Of a stretch of DNA of 15,835 nt, positions 8,666 to 14,958 are shown piece after piece (position 1 is the stretch's first letter; the number at the start of each line of letters is the position of its first letter). The stretch lies in the NCBI GenBank assembly GCA_028694115.1, contig JAQUUB010000103.1, positions 1-15,835 of the forward strand, read 5' to 3'. The notes below the pieces were generated by a model. That model did not search any database, had not been told where the DNA came from, and saw only the letters and a list, made by a program, of their open reading frames with translations. The translations under genes and the position numbers were made by a program. This DNA comes from Lachnospiraceae bacterium. GTDB taxonomy: Bacteria; Bacillota_A; Clostridia; Lachnospirales; Lachnospiraceae.

Positions 8666-9763
8666 ATGAGTGAGGCAGAAGAGAATGTTGAAAAGCAAGA
8701 GAAAGCATTTGCAAAGAAATTAGGTAAATTTGCTAGTGATTTAGGGAAAAAGACATCAGAGGTAGCAGGTGCTGTAGGGAGTAAATCAGTTGATATTGCC
8801 AAAGCAACTGCAAATAAAACATCAGAAGTTGCTGTAAAAGCTAAAGGTGGTATTGTAAAATCAAAAGATGCTGTCATGGATAAGATGGATGTTAATGGTG
8901 ATGGTCATGTAGACATTGAAGATGTCATCATTCTTGGTATGCGTACGCCAGGAATCAAGATAAAAAGAGAAGATTTTCTAAGAAAAGAATTATCGAAGAA
9001 CTATACGGAAGATGTCATTGAGGATGTTATAAAATATAATCCAGCACATGCAGGAATTACTGTTGATGAAATAGATAAAATTGCAGATGAAGTGATTAAG
9101 TTTGAACGAGTTTGCGTGTCTGGTATTTCAGCGGCATTGGGTGCTCCAGGTGGAGCTGCAATGATTGCAACAATTCCGGCTGACATTACGCAGTATTATG
9201 GATATATGCTTAGAGCAACGCAGAAAATGCTTTATTTATATGGATTTCCAGAAATAAATACAGATGAAAATGGACAGACATTTGATACCGAAACGCTAAA
9301 CATTCTTATTCTATGCATGGGTGTAATGTATGGTGCAGCAGGCGCTAATAACGCAATTAAAGGCATGGCAAAAGCATTAGCAAACGGAGTAGAAAAACAA
9401 TTAATGAAAAAGGCACTGACGAAAGGTACAATTTATCCAATTGTAAAAAGTGTCTCGAAGTGGTTTGGTGTCAAAATGACAAAAGATGTGTTTGCAGGAT
9501 TTTTCAAGAAAGCGATACCTGTGTTGGGTGGAGTTATTGGAGGTGGTCTAACATTTGTAACCTTTAAACCATGCTGCGTTAAGTTGAAAAATTCATTAAG
9601 AGATACACAGTTAAGTAATCCAGATGCTGTTGATGATGATTCAGTTATAGATGTGATTGCAAATGACATTGAAAACGAAAGTCAAATTTCAGAAGAAGTT
9701 CTGGATGATATTTTGGTAGAAGATGATTCCCAAATGGATGAATTAATGAGGGAAGAACAGTAA
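8666..9763 (+). CDS. EcsC-like hydrophobic protein with an alanine-rich N-terminus and one dockerin-type Ca-binding loop
   Basis: Residues 1-70 are charged and alanine/lysine-rich with repeated KTSEVA segments, like an amphipathic helix. Residues 75-86 (DVNGDGHVDIED) form a complete EF-hand or dockerin loop, with ligands D75, N77, D79, D83 and D86. Residues about 130-310 resemble the EcsC family (GAPGGAAMIATIPADITQYYGY, ATQKMLYLYGFPE), with hydrophobic stretches near 152-175, 211-228 and 284-300. The tail is acidic. The ATG at 8666 is chosen over 8639 because GAGGAGGG (8651-8658) sits correctly before it. There is no signal peptide, so a single calcium loop in a probably cytoplasmic, membrane-associated protein is odd. 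The EcsC link is by pattern only; the function is unknown. Confidence 0.6.
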   Translation: MSEAEENVEKQEKAFAKKLGKFASDLGKKTSEVAGAVGSKSVDIAKATANKTSEVAVKAKGGIVKSKDAVMDKMDVNGDGHVDIEDVIILGMRTPGIKIKREDFLRKELSKNYTEDVIEDVIKYNPAHAGITVDEIDKIADEVIKFERVCVSGISAALGAPGGAAMIATIPADITQYYGYMLRATQKMLYLYGFPEINTDENGQTFDTETLNILILCMGVMYGAAGANNAIKGMAKALANGVEKQLMKKALTKGTIYPIVKSVSKWFGVKMTKDVFAGFFKKAIPVLGGVIGGGLTFVTFKPCCVKLKNSLRDTQLSNPDAVDDDSVIDVIANDIENESQISEEVLDDILVEDDSQMDELMREEQ

Positions 9764-9769
9764 AAATTA

Positions 9770-9816
9770 TATCGCTCACTTTATCGCTCATTTGCTGAGC
9801 GATAAAAAGAGCGATA
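9770..9816. terminator. Nested palindrome between convergent genes, likely bidirectional transcript end
   Basis: TTTATCGCTCA (9780-9790) pairs exactly with TGAGCGATAAA (9796-9806) around a 5-base loop. An outer TATCGCTC (9770-9777) pairs with GAGCGATA (9809-9816), giving four copies of the octamer, two per strand. The EcsC-like gene ends just to the left and a - strand gene ends at 9830. The stem suits a bidirectional terminator, though long T-runs are lacking. It could also be a double operator. Confidence 0.55.
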
Positions 9817-9829
9817 AATATGGAGGAGA

Positions 9830-10084
9830 CTAATAATTAAACCAATTCATAGCATCCACATATCCTTGCAATCCACAATACCTTAGTGTAAATTTAGCAT
9901 ATGTAAGTGGCTGTTCTTCTGCCAACCGATACAGATAAACAATATCCTCTGGATTTTTCAGAGTAACAGTGGCATTGAATTCCTTACAACGGATAATGAG
10001 AACAGATCCAGGTGCAACAGCTACTTTAATGGTGTCAGAGTCAGGATTATACATAGCAAATTGAAATTGTAGGTTATCATTCAT
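9830..10084 (-). CDS. Small hypothetical protein coupled to MobC-like gene
   Basis: An 84-residue protein starting MNDNLQFQFAMYN and ending DAMNWFNY. It has a beta-rich first half (TIKVAVAPGSVLIIRC) and a helical second half. A longer frame reaches 10273, but its first 63 residues are only the shadow of the overlapping gene. The start at 10084 overlaps the upstream stop within an 8-base ATGAATGA, so translation is probably coupled. The shape resembles small proteins of the DUF6061 kind found beside mobilization genes, but I cannot confirm this. No catalytic or membrane motif is seen. The function is unknown; the coupling to a MobC-like gene suggests element maintenance or transfer. Confidence 0.6.
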   Translation of the reverse strand: MNDNLQFQFAMYNPDSDTIKVAVAPGSVLIIRCKEFNATVTLKNPEDIVYLYRLAEEQPLTYAKFTLRYCGLQGYVDAMNWFNY

Positions 10085-10445
10085 GAGAAGCACCGCCTTC
10101 CCACAGATACTTAGCACCATCAAGCATTTCAATGATGGTAGTGAGCATATTTTTATAATCAGTTTGAAGTGAAGCAATATCTTCAGATGTAGGTGATTCG
10201 GCAGCAGTACTATCAAGAAATGCATTTTGCATAACCTGAAGCTGGCGATATAAGTCATAAATGGTTTCAACAAGTGGATAGATGGTTTCCTTCTTACCTA
10301 CAACGCAGATGCGGTTATAGATGCAGGAGCGGACGAAATAATCTTTCTTCATCATTCCGCTGGCAAGAATGCGTGTTTCGATTTGTTTTCTTTCAGCCTC
10401 AGATATTCTGAAACTGATGGTTGGATTTTTATGTTGATTGCTCAT
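10077..10445 (-). CDS. MobC-like relaxosome accessory protein (ribbon-helix-helix)
   Basis: A 122-residue protein. The N-terminus (NPTISFRISEAERKQIETRI, then MMKKDYFVRSCIYNRI) is the usual signature of MobC-type mobilization proteins: a beta strand and two helices that bind the transfer origin as a dimer and help the relaxase nick DNA. The rest is helical. GAAAGGAGC lies before the ATG. It shares its layout (FR-S, RI, then C-Y before an I-V-G segment) with the second MobC-like protein at 15210-15575, on the other strand. No relaxase follows in this direction; the next genes are the small partner and then convergent accessory genes. It is therefore probably the remaining end of a mobilization region, or a standalone plasmid-derived regulator. 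Confidence 0.75.
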   Translation of the reverse strand: MSNQHKNPTISFRISEAERKQIETRILASGMMKKDYFVRSCIYNRICVVGKKETIYPLVETIYDLYRQLQVMQNAFLDSTAAESPTSEDIASLQTDYKNMLTTIIEMLDGAKYLWEGGASHE

Positions 10446-10467
10446 GGTAAGCTCCTTTCAAGTAGGT

Positions 10468-10505
10468 GGCAGCGGATGACTCGTAAGCCATCAGAAACAA
10501 CTGCC
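10468..10505 (-). promoter_or_regulatory. Two-part hairpin in the MobC leader
   Basis: GATGACT (10475-10481) pairs with AGCCATC (10486-10492) with one G-T pair and a CGTA loop. The outer GGCAG (10468-10472) pairs with CTGCC (10501-10505). In the - strand transcript it ends about 10 bases before the ribosome binding site, so it may control MobC translation or form part of a transfer origin. Confidence 0.5.
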
Positions 10506-10525
10506 AGATGAATAGTAAAATGTAG

Positions 10526-10534
10526 ATTATATCA
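10526..10534 (-). promoter_or_regulatory. Extended -10 promoter for the MobC-like gene
   Basis: On the - strand this reads TGATATAAT, a consensus TATAAT with the TGn extension. No good -35 is seen, as is common for extended -10 promoters. It gives a leader of roughly 75 bases that includes the hairpin at 10468-10505. Confidence 0.5.
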
Positions 10535-10608
10535 GCATTTAGACTGAGTTGTGTCTGCTACTGGAATGCTACTAGAAAGAGTAAAAACCATACGAAAATT
10601 GTAACATT

Positions 10609-10670
10609 TTAAATAATGAAAGTACCAGGAACCGCCATTTAGCGGCATTCATTTTGCTGTGGCACTTTCC
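10609..10670. other. Structured non-coding segment, candidate transfer origin or structured RNA
   Basis: Between the MobC-like gene and the nuclease-like gene lie about 330 bases without a gene (10446-10773). Here GAAAGTACCA pairs with TGGCACTTTC (one mismatch or G-T pair) and encloses an inner CCGC/GCGG hairpin with a CATTTA loop. Origins of transfer often hold such stems next to mobC. No known nick consensus was recognised, so the call is an inference from position and structure. Confidence 0.35.
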
Positions 10671-10698
10671 TCGGGACGAGTTTGAGTGACATGAAAAT

Positions 10699-10731
10699 AG
10701 CGGGAAGCCTTATAAACAGGGCCTTCCCGCT
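10699..10731 (-). terminator. Intrinsic terminator after the XRE/nuclease-like operon (works both ways)
   Basis: AGCGGGAAG (10699-10707) pairs with CTTCCCGCT (10723-10731), extended by CC/GG across a bulge. On the - strand the stem is followed by ATTTTC; on the + strand by a short TTTCTTC tract. It lies 43 bases beyond the stop of the - strand operon ending at 10774. Confidence 0.75.
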
Positions 10732-10773
10732 TTCTTCATCTATAAAATGTCTATATAATTTGAATGTTTACTA

Positions 10774-11793
10774 TTAGGAAAATCTAATATACATACCATC
10801 TGAAAAAAATTCTTCATTGTTATTTGATGTTTGATTTTCTAAAATATATGATTGCAATTCATTATAATTTTTACCTGTGATTAAATACTCTTTTGCCCAA
10901 GGCTGTATTCCTATTTCAATCATATGTCGTTCGGGTGTAAAAATTTCATAACTTTTTAAAATATCAATTTCATAATTTTTTGAAATAGGTTTGAAAAAAT
11001 TACTACTGATATTTTCGTTGTTCTTTAATGCGTAAAATTCATTTTCCATTCCCAATAAATGAAACCACTTAGAGTATTCGTTTTTAATATGTTTTTCCAT
11101 ATCATTTTCTTTCCAGTCCGTATTATATGGGGGATCAACAATATATATGGTAGAATTTCGTTTCATTCTTTTTGATGAAGTTGCAAAATTAACAGCTGAT
11201 ACATAATCATTTGAAATGTAAGGCGACAGACAAGATTTCCCATTAAGACATTGTTTTTTTCCATTCAAAATAAATTCACTAGGATTTGCTTGTAAGGTAC
11301 CTTTAGATTCCATTAAACCAAGTTGTCCCGAGTTATACACAAGAACATAATCAGGAGATTGTCCGGATGTTTTAACATTTAAATAATTGTTAGCATATAT
11401 TTTGTAATCATATATGGAGCAAACGTTCATATGATTTTTAAAATAGAAATAATTAATTCCTTGAGCAATTTCTCCAATACGAGTAGTTTTGGAAAAATCT
11501 CTTATTATATCCTTATTATCATAGTTAATTGTAAGATAATCATTTTTCTCGTTAAGCATAAAAGGTACTGTTTGAAAATATGCTCTTGCAAAGGCGGCAG
11601 CTTCTGGGGAATATTTTTCACAGTGAGAAAGTAAACTTTTACCAATTGAAATCACAAGTTGAAAGTATGATATTGTAAATGTTTTTGAAATGTTTATTGT
11701 TTCATTTCGAATATCCCAGGTTGAAGAAGTGGTAGTGGGATTTAATGAGATATTATATAGGTTGGTGTCGATTTTTCTTCTCCAATTAATCAT
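10774..11793 (-). CDS. Hypothetical protein with PD-(D/E)XK-like nuclease signature, partner of an XRE regulator
   Basis: A 339-residue protein of no family I can name. Residues 147-165 read PDYVLVYNSGQLGLMESKG. This is the spacing of a PD-(D/E)XK nuclease core: D148, then a short hairpin strand, then E162 and K164 followed by glycine, as in many restriction enzymes. K131 or Y130 could precede it, but I cannot place a clear first acidic residue. Residues 217-226 (YIVDPPYNTD) look like motif IV of adenine methyltransferases, but no AdoMet-binding FxGxG is present. Its ATG lies inside the end of the XRE gene (8-base overlap), so the two are translationally coupled. It has no signal or membrane segment. 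It is likely cargo of the mobile element, perhaps defence; nuclease activity is inferred only. Confidence 0.55.
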   Translation of the reverse strand: MINWRRKIDTNLYNISLNPTTTSSTWDIRNETINISKTFTISYFQLVISIGKSLLSHCEKYSPEAAAFARAYFQTVPFMLNEKNDYLTINYDNKDIIRDFSKTTRIGEIAQGINYFYFKNHMNVCSIYDYKIYANNYLNVKTSGQSPDYVLVYNSGQLGLMESKGTLQANPSEFILNGKKQCLNGKSCLSPYISNDYVSAVNFATSSKRMKRNSTIYIVDPPYNTDWKENDMEKHIKNEYSKWFHLLGMENEFYALKNNENISSNFFKPISKNYEIDILKSYEIFTPERHMIEIGIQPWAKEYLITGKNYNELQSYILENQTSNNNEEFFSDGMYIRFS

Positions 11794-12439
11794 TTTTATT
11801 TTTCTCCCATTCAGCTCTCATAATTTCATTTCTAATCTTTAATCGATCTTCTTCTGATATTCCAGAAAAATCTTTTTTTGTAACAGGAAAATCTTCATAG
11901 CTATCAATTAATCGTTTCTTTTCAGAATCATAATAATCCTGAGGATAATCATAATTTACTAATCGGCTATGAAGTTCAGATACCTTTTTAATCATAGAAC
12001 AGATATCCTGACTGTAGATATTATCTGGATTTCTTCTATTCTCACAGTGGTAGAACATCATTTGAATCCAATTGCGTTTTGCGTCATCCGTTTCGTCAGT
12101 TTCTTCTATATCAACTCGATCGTGAACAACAGTCTTACATGAAAATTCTTTTGTTTCATATAATTCAAAAAGAAAACTCATGATATCTCCAAGAGAATTT
12201 ATACGAGTCTGATCATCTCTTCCACATAACCAATCGACAGATACATTACATTTATCAGCAATATTTATAACCACATCAACAGTAGGCTTGTTTCTTCCAC
12301 TTTCATAAGCAGATAGTGTTGGCTGTGGGATATTCATAAACTCAGAGAATTCTTTCTGAGTTTTTTTCATGATTACAGTACGTAGATTCTTAAGTCGTTC
12401 TCCAAAAATATTGTCTTTATTGCTGTCCAATATACTCAT
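11786..12439 (-). CDS. XRE-family transcriptional regulator with long C-terminal extension
   Basis: Residues 12-73 form a classic XRE/Cro-type helix-turn-helix (ERLKNLRTVIMKKTQKEF, MNIPQPTLSAYESGRNKPTVD, CNVSVDWLCG). The remaining 140 residues are charged and probably helical, and could be a sensing or dimer domain. AGGTTT-type purine-rich sequence (ATGGAGG) precedes the ATG. Its own extended -10 lies at 12477-12487 inside a 7-bp inverted repeat, which suggests self-repression. It heads a two-gene operon and is divergent from the excisionase operon, so it may control both. The pairing of a repressor with a nuclease-like protein resembles restriction controller modules and toxin-antitoxin layouts, but the family is also used for element maintenance. 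Confidence 0.85.
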   Translation of the reverse strand: MSILDSNKDNIFGERLKNLRTVIMKKTQKEFSEFMNIPQPTLSAYESGRNKPTVDVVINIADKCNVSVDWLCGRDDQTRINSLGDIMSFLFELYETKEFSCKTVVHDRVDIEETDETDDAKRNWIQMMFYHCENRRNPDNIYSQDICSMIKKVSELHSRLVNYDYPQDYYDSEKKRLIDSYEDFPVTKKDFSGISEEDRLKIRNEIMRAEWEKNKND

Positions 12440-12473
12440 AACAAACCTCCATAAAAATTTTAATTTATTCTAA

Positions 12474-12500
12474 ATTCCATTATAACAGATGAAATGGAAT
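12474..12500 (-). promoter_or_regulatory. Promoter and inverted-repeat operator of the XRE operon
   Basis: On the - strand TGTTATAAT is an extended -10 (TATAAT at 12484-12479). It lies within the inverted repeat ATTCCAT (12474-12480) and ATGGAAT (12494-12500). A dimeric XRE protein bound here would block the -10, giving autoregulation. The -35 is weak. Confidence 0.5.
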
Positions 12501-12532
12501 ATTTATATAATAAAATAAAAAATATAACAAAA

Positions 12533-12592
12533 ACTAATATTGACAATAAATAATAATATGATATACTCATAAATATAGCAAATACTAATATT
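12533..12592 (+). promoter_or_regulatory. Promoter of the excisionase-integrase operon with repeated ACTAATATT boxes
   Basis: TTGACA (12540-12545) and TATACT (12562-12567) are spaced 16 bases apart and drive transcription toward the excisionase gene. ACTAATATT occurs at 12533-12541, touching the -35, and again at 12584-12592, downstream of the -10. The spacing is 51 bases. These are likely operator sites for a regulator acting on excision. Confidence 0.65.
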
Positions 12593-12628
12593 TATTAAAA
12601 ATGAGAATTGAGAAAGGAGTAAGATAAT

Positions 12629-12829
12629 ATGACAAATGAAAGATTACCACTATTTGTTGGTGTGGATACCATCAAATCAGATCTTGGGGTATCGAGAGCA
12701 AAAGCTTATGAAGTTATTAAAGAGCTTAATGCTGAAATGAAAGCACAGAATCCTAGAGCTATTGTAGTGAATGGGAAAGTAAACCGAATCTGGTATGAAG
12801 AAGCATGTTTATTAAAGGGAGCACACTGA
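12629..12829 (+). CDS. Excisionase-like small HTH protein
   Basis: A 66-residue protein beginning MTNERLPLFVGVDTIKSDLG, followed by VSRAKAYEVIKELN. This is the MerR/excisionase-type winged helix-turn-helix that precedes integrases in many Firmicute elements. Such proteins bend attachment-site DNA and steer the integrase toward excision. AGAAAGGAG lies about 11 bases before the ATG. The basic tail (VNGKVNRIWYEEACLLKG) fits the wing. It is the first gene of an operon running to the integrase, behind a good promoter. The role as directionality factor is inferred from size and position. Confidence 0.75.
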   Translation: MTNERLPLFVGVDTIKSDLGVSRAKAYEVIKELNAEMKAQNPRAIVVNGKVNRIWYEEACLLKGAH

Positions 12830-12903
12830 TGAAAACAAACTTAGAAAAGAAAAAAGCCCCTATAAAAGGGGCTGCACAAGCTATGCTTAATGCTATCTGG
12901 TAA
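12829..12903 (+). CDS. 24-residue micro-ORF overlapping the excisionase stop
   Basis: ATG shares bases with the excisionase stop (TGATG), preceded by AAAGGGAG about 8 bases upstream inside the excisionase gene. It encodes MKTNLEKKKAPIKGAAQAML plus four more residues and stops at TAA 12901-12903. It is basic, with a lysine cluster. The good ribosome binding site and overlap argue for translation; the short length argues for caution. It contains the hairpin at 12855-12873, so ribosome movement over it would open that stem. It may be a leader peptide or a real small protein of the element. Confidence 0.45.
   Translation: MKTNLEKKKAPIKGAAQAMLNAIW
12855..12873 (-). terminator. Hairpin that reads as an intrinsic terminator on the - strand
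   Basis: AGCCCCT (12855-12861) and AGGGGCT (12867-12873) pair perfectly around ATAAA. On the - strand the stem is followed by TTTTTCTTTTC, a good terminator tail; on the + strand no T-run follows. It would stop antisense transcription before it reached the excisionase gene, or act as an mRNA structure on the + strand. Confidence 0.5.
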
Positions 12904-12963
12904 ATACATTTTAGCATGGTAAGTGCTTCTTTTCAACGAAAATCTACGGAAAGGAGTAGTTAT

Positions 12964-13845
12964 ATGGCTGTTTTGAAGAATAAAACGCAGAAGAATTTTA
13001 CTATGATTAGCAACAGTGTTCTTCGAGATACAGAATTGTCCATGAAGGACAGAGGAGTTCTTTGCACAATTTGTAGTTTGCCTGATGGATGGGAATTCAG
13101 CATAGCAGGATTAAGTTCTATTGTACCTGATGGAGTGGATGCTATACGAAAATCTATCTTCAATTTGGAAAGTACAGGATATATAGCGAGAACAAAAACT
13201 CGTGGTAAGAATGGTAAGTATATTAGTGAGATTGAAGTTTTTACAGAGAAGCGAACCATGAGCGATTTTCCGTCACGGGAAAACCGTCATGGTATAGCCA
13301 ACACGGAAAAACCATCACGGGAAAATCGTCACGGAATATCCGTCACGGGAAATCGCTCACAATATAATACTGATAATAAAAAACTGAATATTAAAAAGGA
13401 TAATGTAAAATCTATCAATCACTCTGAAACATGTGATAGCACAGATCAGATGGATGGAGAGAGTGAGGTTTATAAAGACTTAATTGCAGAAAATATAAAG
13501 TTGGAGTGGCTTCTTGAGGTTGCACAACATAATGGTGAAAGTGAAATCAATATGGTTCATGAAATCTATGATTTAATCTGCGATATGGTTTGTTATCCAA
13601 GAGACCATGTGACCATTAAGGATACAAAATATCCTTGGAATACAGTGAAGTCACAATTTTTGAAATTACGTTATCAACACATTTGTGATGTACTGAATCG
13701 CATTGTAGATGCAGAACTGGGAATAAAAAATATGTCAGCATATTTAATTTCAACATTATACACGGCAAGCCTTGTAGGGGCAATTGAAGCAGAAGCAAGT
13801 TTACATGATGATTATTTAAAGCATTTAAGAGGAAATCCATATTAG
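12964..13845 (+). CDS. Replication-initiator-like protein: N-terminal winged helix and C-terminal DUF6017
   Basis: A 293-residue protein. Residues about 10-95 (KNFTMISNSVLRDTELSMKD, GVLCTICSLPDGWEFSIAGL) form the winged helix typical of replication initiators and RepA_N-like proteins of Firmicute plasmids and conjugative elements. Residues about 103-131 are a low-complexity linker with a repeated SRENRHGI. Residues about 168-293 match DUF6017 (YPWNTVKSQFLKL, NMSAYLISTLYTA). The ATG at 12964 has AAGGAG seven bases upstream and is preferred to 12916. In this family the protein may start replication of the excised circle. The linker DNA holds iteron-like repeats, which supports that idea. No catalytic residues are expected. 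Confidence 0.75.
   Translation: MAVLKNKTQKNFTMISNSVLRDTELSMKDRGVLCTICSLPDGWEFSIAGLSSIVPDGVDAIRKSIFNLESTGYIARTKTRGKNGKYISEIEVFTEKRTMSDFPSRENRHGIANTEKPSRENRHGISVTGNRSQYNTDNKKLNIKKDNVKSINHSETCDSTDQMDGESEVYKDLIAENIKLEWLLEVAQHNGESEINMVHEIYDLICDMVCYPRDHVTIKDTKYPWNTVKSQFLKLRYQHICDVLNRIVDAELGIKNMSAYLISTLYTASLVGAIEAEASLHDDYLKHLRGNPY
13270..13353. repeat. Six 14-bp iteron-like direct repeats inside the initiator-like gene
   Basis: Units start at 13270, 13284, 13298, 13312, 13326 and 13340. The best copies read CCGTCACGGGAAAA; CCGTCACGG is itself a near-palindrome. Weaker copies flank at 13256 and 13354. The period of 14 is not a multiple of three, so successive units are read in different frames and the protein repeats only every 14 residues. 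This argues for a role at the DNA level, such as initiator binding. Confidence 0.8.
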
Positions 13846-13860
13846 AAAGGGGAAATGATT

Positions 13861-14958
13861 ATGGCAGTATATAAAGATAAATGGAACGGATATAAAGGCG
13901 ATACATGGCGTGTCGCCACCTATTATAAAGATTGGCAAGGAAATCGTAAGAAACATGAAAAACGGGGATTTGCTACAAAAAAAGAAGCACTTGCATATGA
14001 AAGAGAATTTGTAGCTAAAACAAGTAAGGATATTAACATGGGATTTGATACTTTTATAGATATTTATATGAAAGATCTTAAACCACAAATAAAGCTTAGT
14101 ACATATGTAAACAAGGAAAATATCATTGAAACGCATATTCGCCCTTATTTCGAGAATAAAAGCCTTGCACAGATAACATCAACAGATATTCTCCAGTGGC
14201 AAAATGAACTTCTAAGCATAAGAGATGATCAGGGAAAAGGATATGCACAGACATATCTTCGTACCATTCAGAATCAGTTAAATGCAATATTAAATCATGC
14301 TGTGAAATATTATGATTTAGCGAAAAACCCATGTATTGCGAATAAAAAAATGGGAAAAGCAAAAGCAAAGGAAATGTTGTTTTGGACAAAGAATGAATAT
14401 TTAATGTTTTCGGAAGAAATGAAAGAAAAGCCGGTTTCATATTATATTTTTCAAATTCTTTATTGGACTGGAATCAGATGCGGTGAGTTACTTGCATTAA
14501 CTAGAGCAGATTTTGATTTAGAAAACCAAATATTACGAATTAATAAGACGTTTCAAGTGATTAAGGGTAAAGAAATCATTACGTCACCTAAGACAGAAAA
14601 AAGTAACCGAAAAATAGATTTGCCAGATTTTCTCTGCGATGAAATGCAGGATTATTTTGAATCACTTTATAAACTTGATGAAAATAGCAGAATATTTCAA
14701 GTTACAAAAAGTTATTTACATCATGAAATGGATAGGGGAAGTAAAAGGTCAGGAGTAAAGAGAATCAGATTACATGATTTAAGACATTCCAGTTGCGCTT
14801 TACTTATAAATTTAGGATATTCTCCTGTACAGATCGGAGATAGACTAGGGCATGAAAGTGTAGTTATAACAGAAAGATATTCACATTTGTATCCGTCAGT
14901 TCAGAAAGATATGGCAAAGAGATTGAATGCTGCATTTAAGGAGGAGACAAATGATTGA
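13861..14958 (+). CDS. int: Tyrosine integrase of a mobile element
   Basis: A 365-residue phage/Tn916-type integrase that joins and separates element and chromosome DNA. Residues 1-60 form an arm-binding domain (WRVATYYKDWQGNRKKHEKRGFATKKEA), about 62-165 the SAM-like core-binding domain, and 170-365 the catalytic domain. Catalytic residues are all present: R206 (TGIRCGEL), K244 (SPKTEKS), H305 and R308 (RLHDLRHS), H331 (LGHESV) and Y340 (ERYSHLYP). ATG 13861 is preferred to 13855 because AAAGGGG (13846-13852) is correctly spaced from it. It lies 15 bases after the initiator-like gene in one operon and overlaps the next gene by 8 bases. Being intact, it should be active. Attachment sites were not identified. 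Confidence 0.93.
   Translation: MAVYKDKWNGYKGDTWRVATYYKDWQGNRKKHEKRGFATKKEALAYEREFVAKTSKDINMGFDTFIDIYMKDLKPQIKLSTYVNKENIIETHIRPYFENKSLAQITSTDILQWQNELLSIRDDQGKGYAQTYLRTIQNQLNAILNHAVKYYDLAKNPCIANKKMGKAKAKEMLFWTKNEYLMFSEEMKEKPVSYYIFQILYWTGIRCGELLALTRADFDLENQILRINKTFQVIKGKEIITSPKTEKSNRKIDLPDFLCDEMQDYFESLYKLDENSRIFQVTKSYLHHEMDRGSKRSGVKRIRLHDLRHSSCALLINLGYSPVQIGDRLGHESVVITERYSHLYPSVQKDMAKRLNAAFKEETND

Noticed and set aside
10085..10273. N-terminal extension of the small - strand gene
   Set aside because: It lies wholly within the MobC-like gene in another frame, and the coupled start at 10084 explains the gene better.
10774..11793. Adenine DNA methyltransferase based on DPPYNT
   Set aside because: No AdoMet-binding motif or other methyltransferase motif is visible; the ESK-type nuclease signature is at least as strong.
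13270..13353. CRISPR-like or purely protein-level repeat in the initiator-like gene
   Set aside because: The 14-bp units abut each other, lie in an intact coding frame, and keep a period that does not fit codons.
13825..14440. Two - strand frames under the integrase gene
   Set aside because: They are shadows of a complete, catalytically intact integrase and show no domain or ribosome site.
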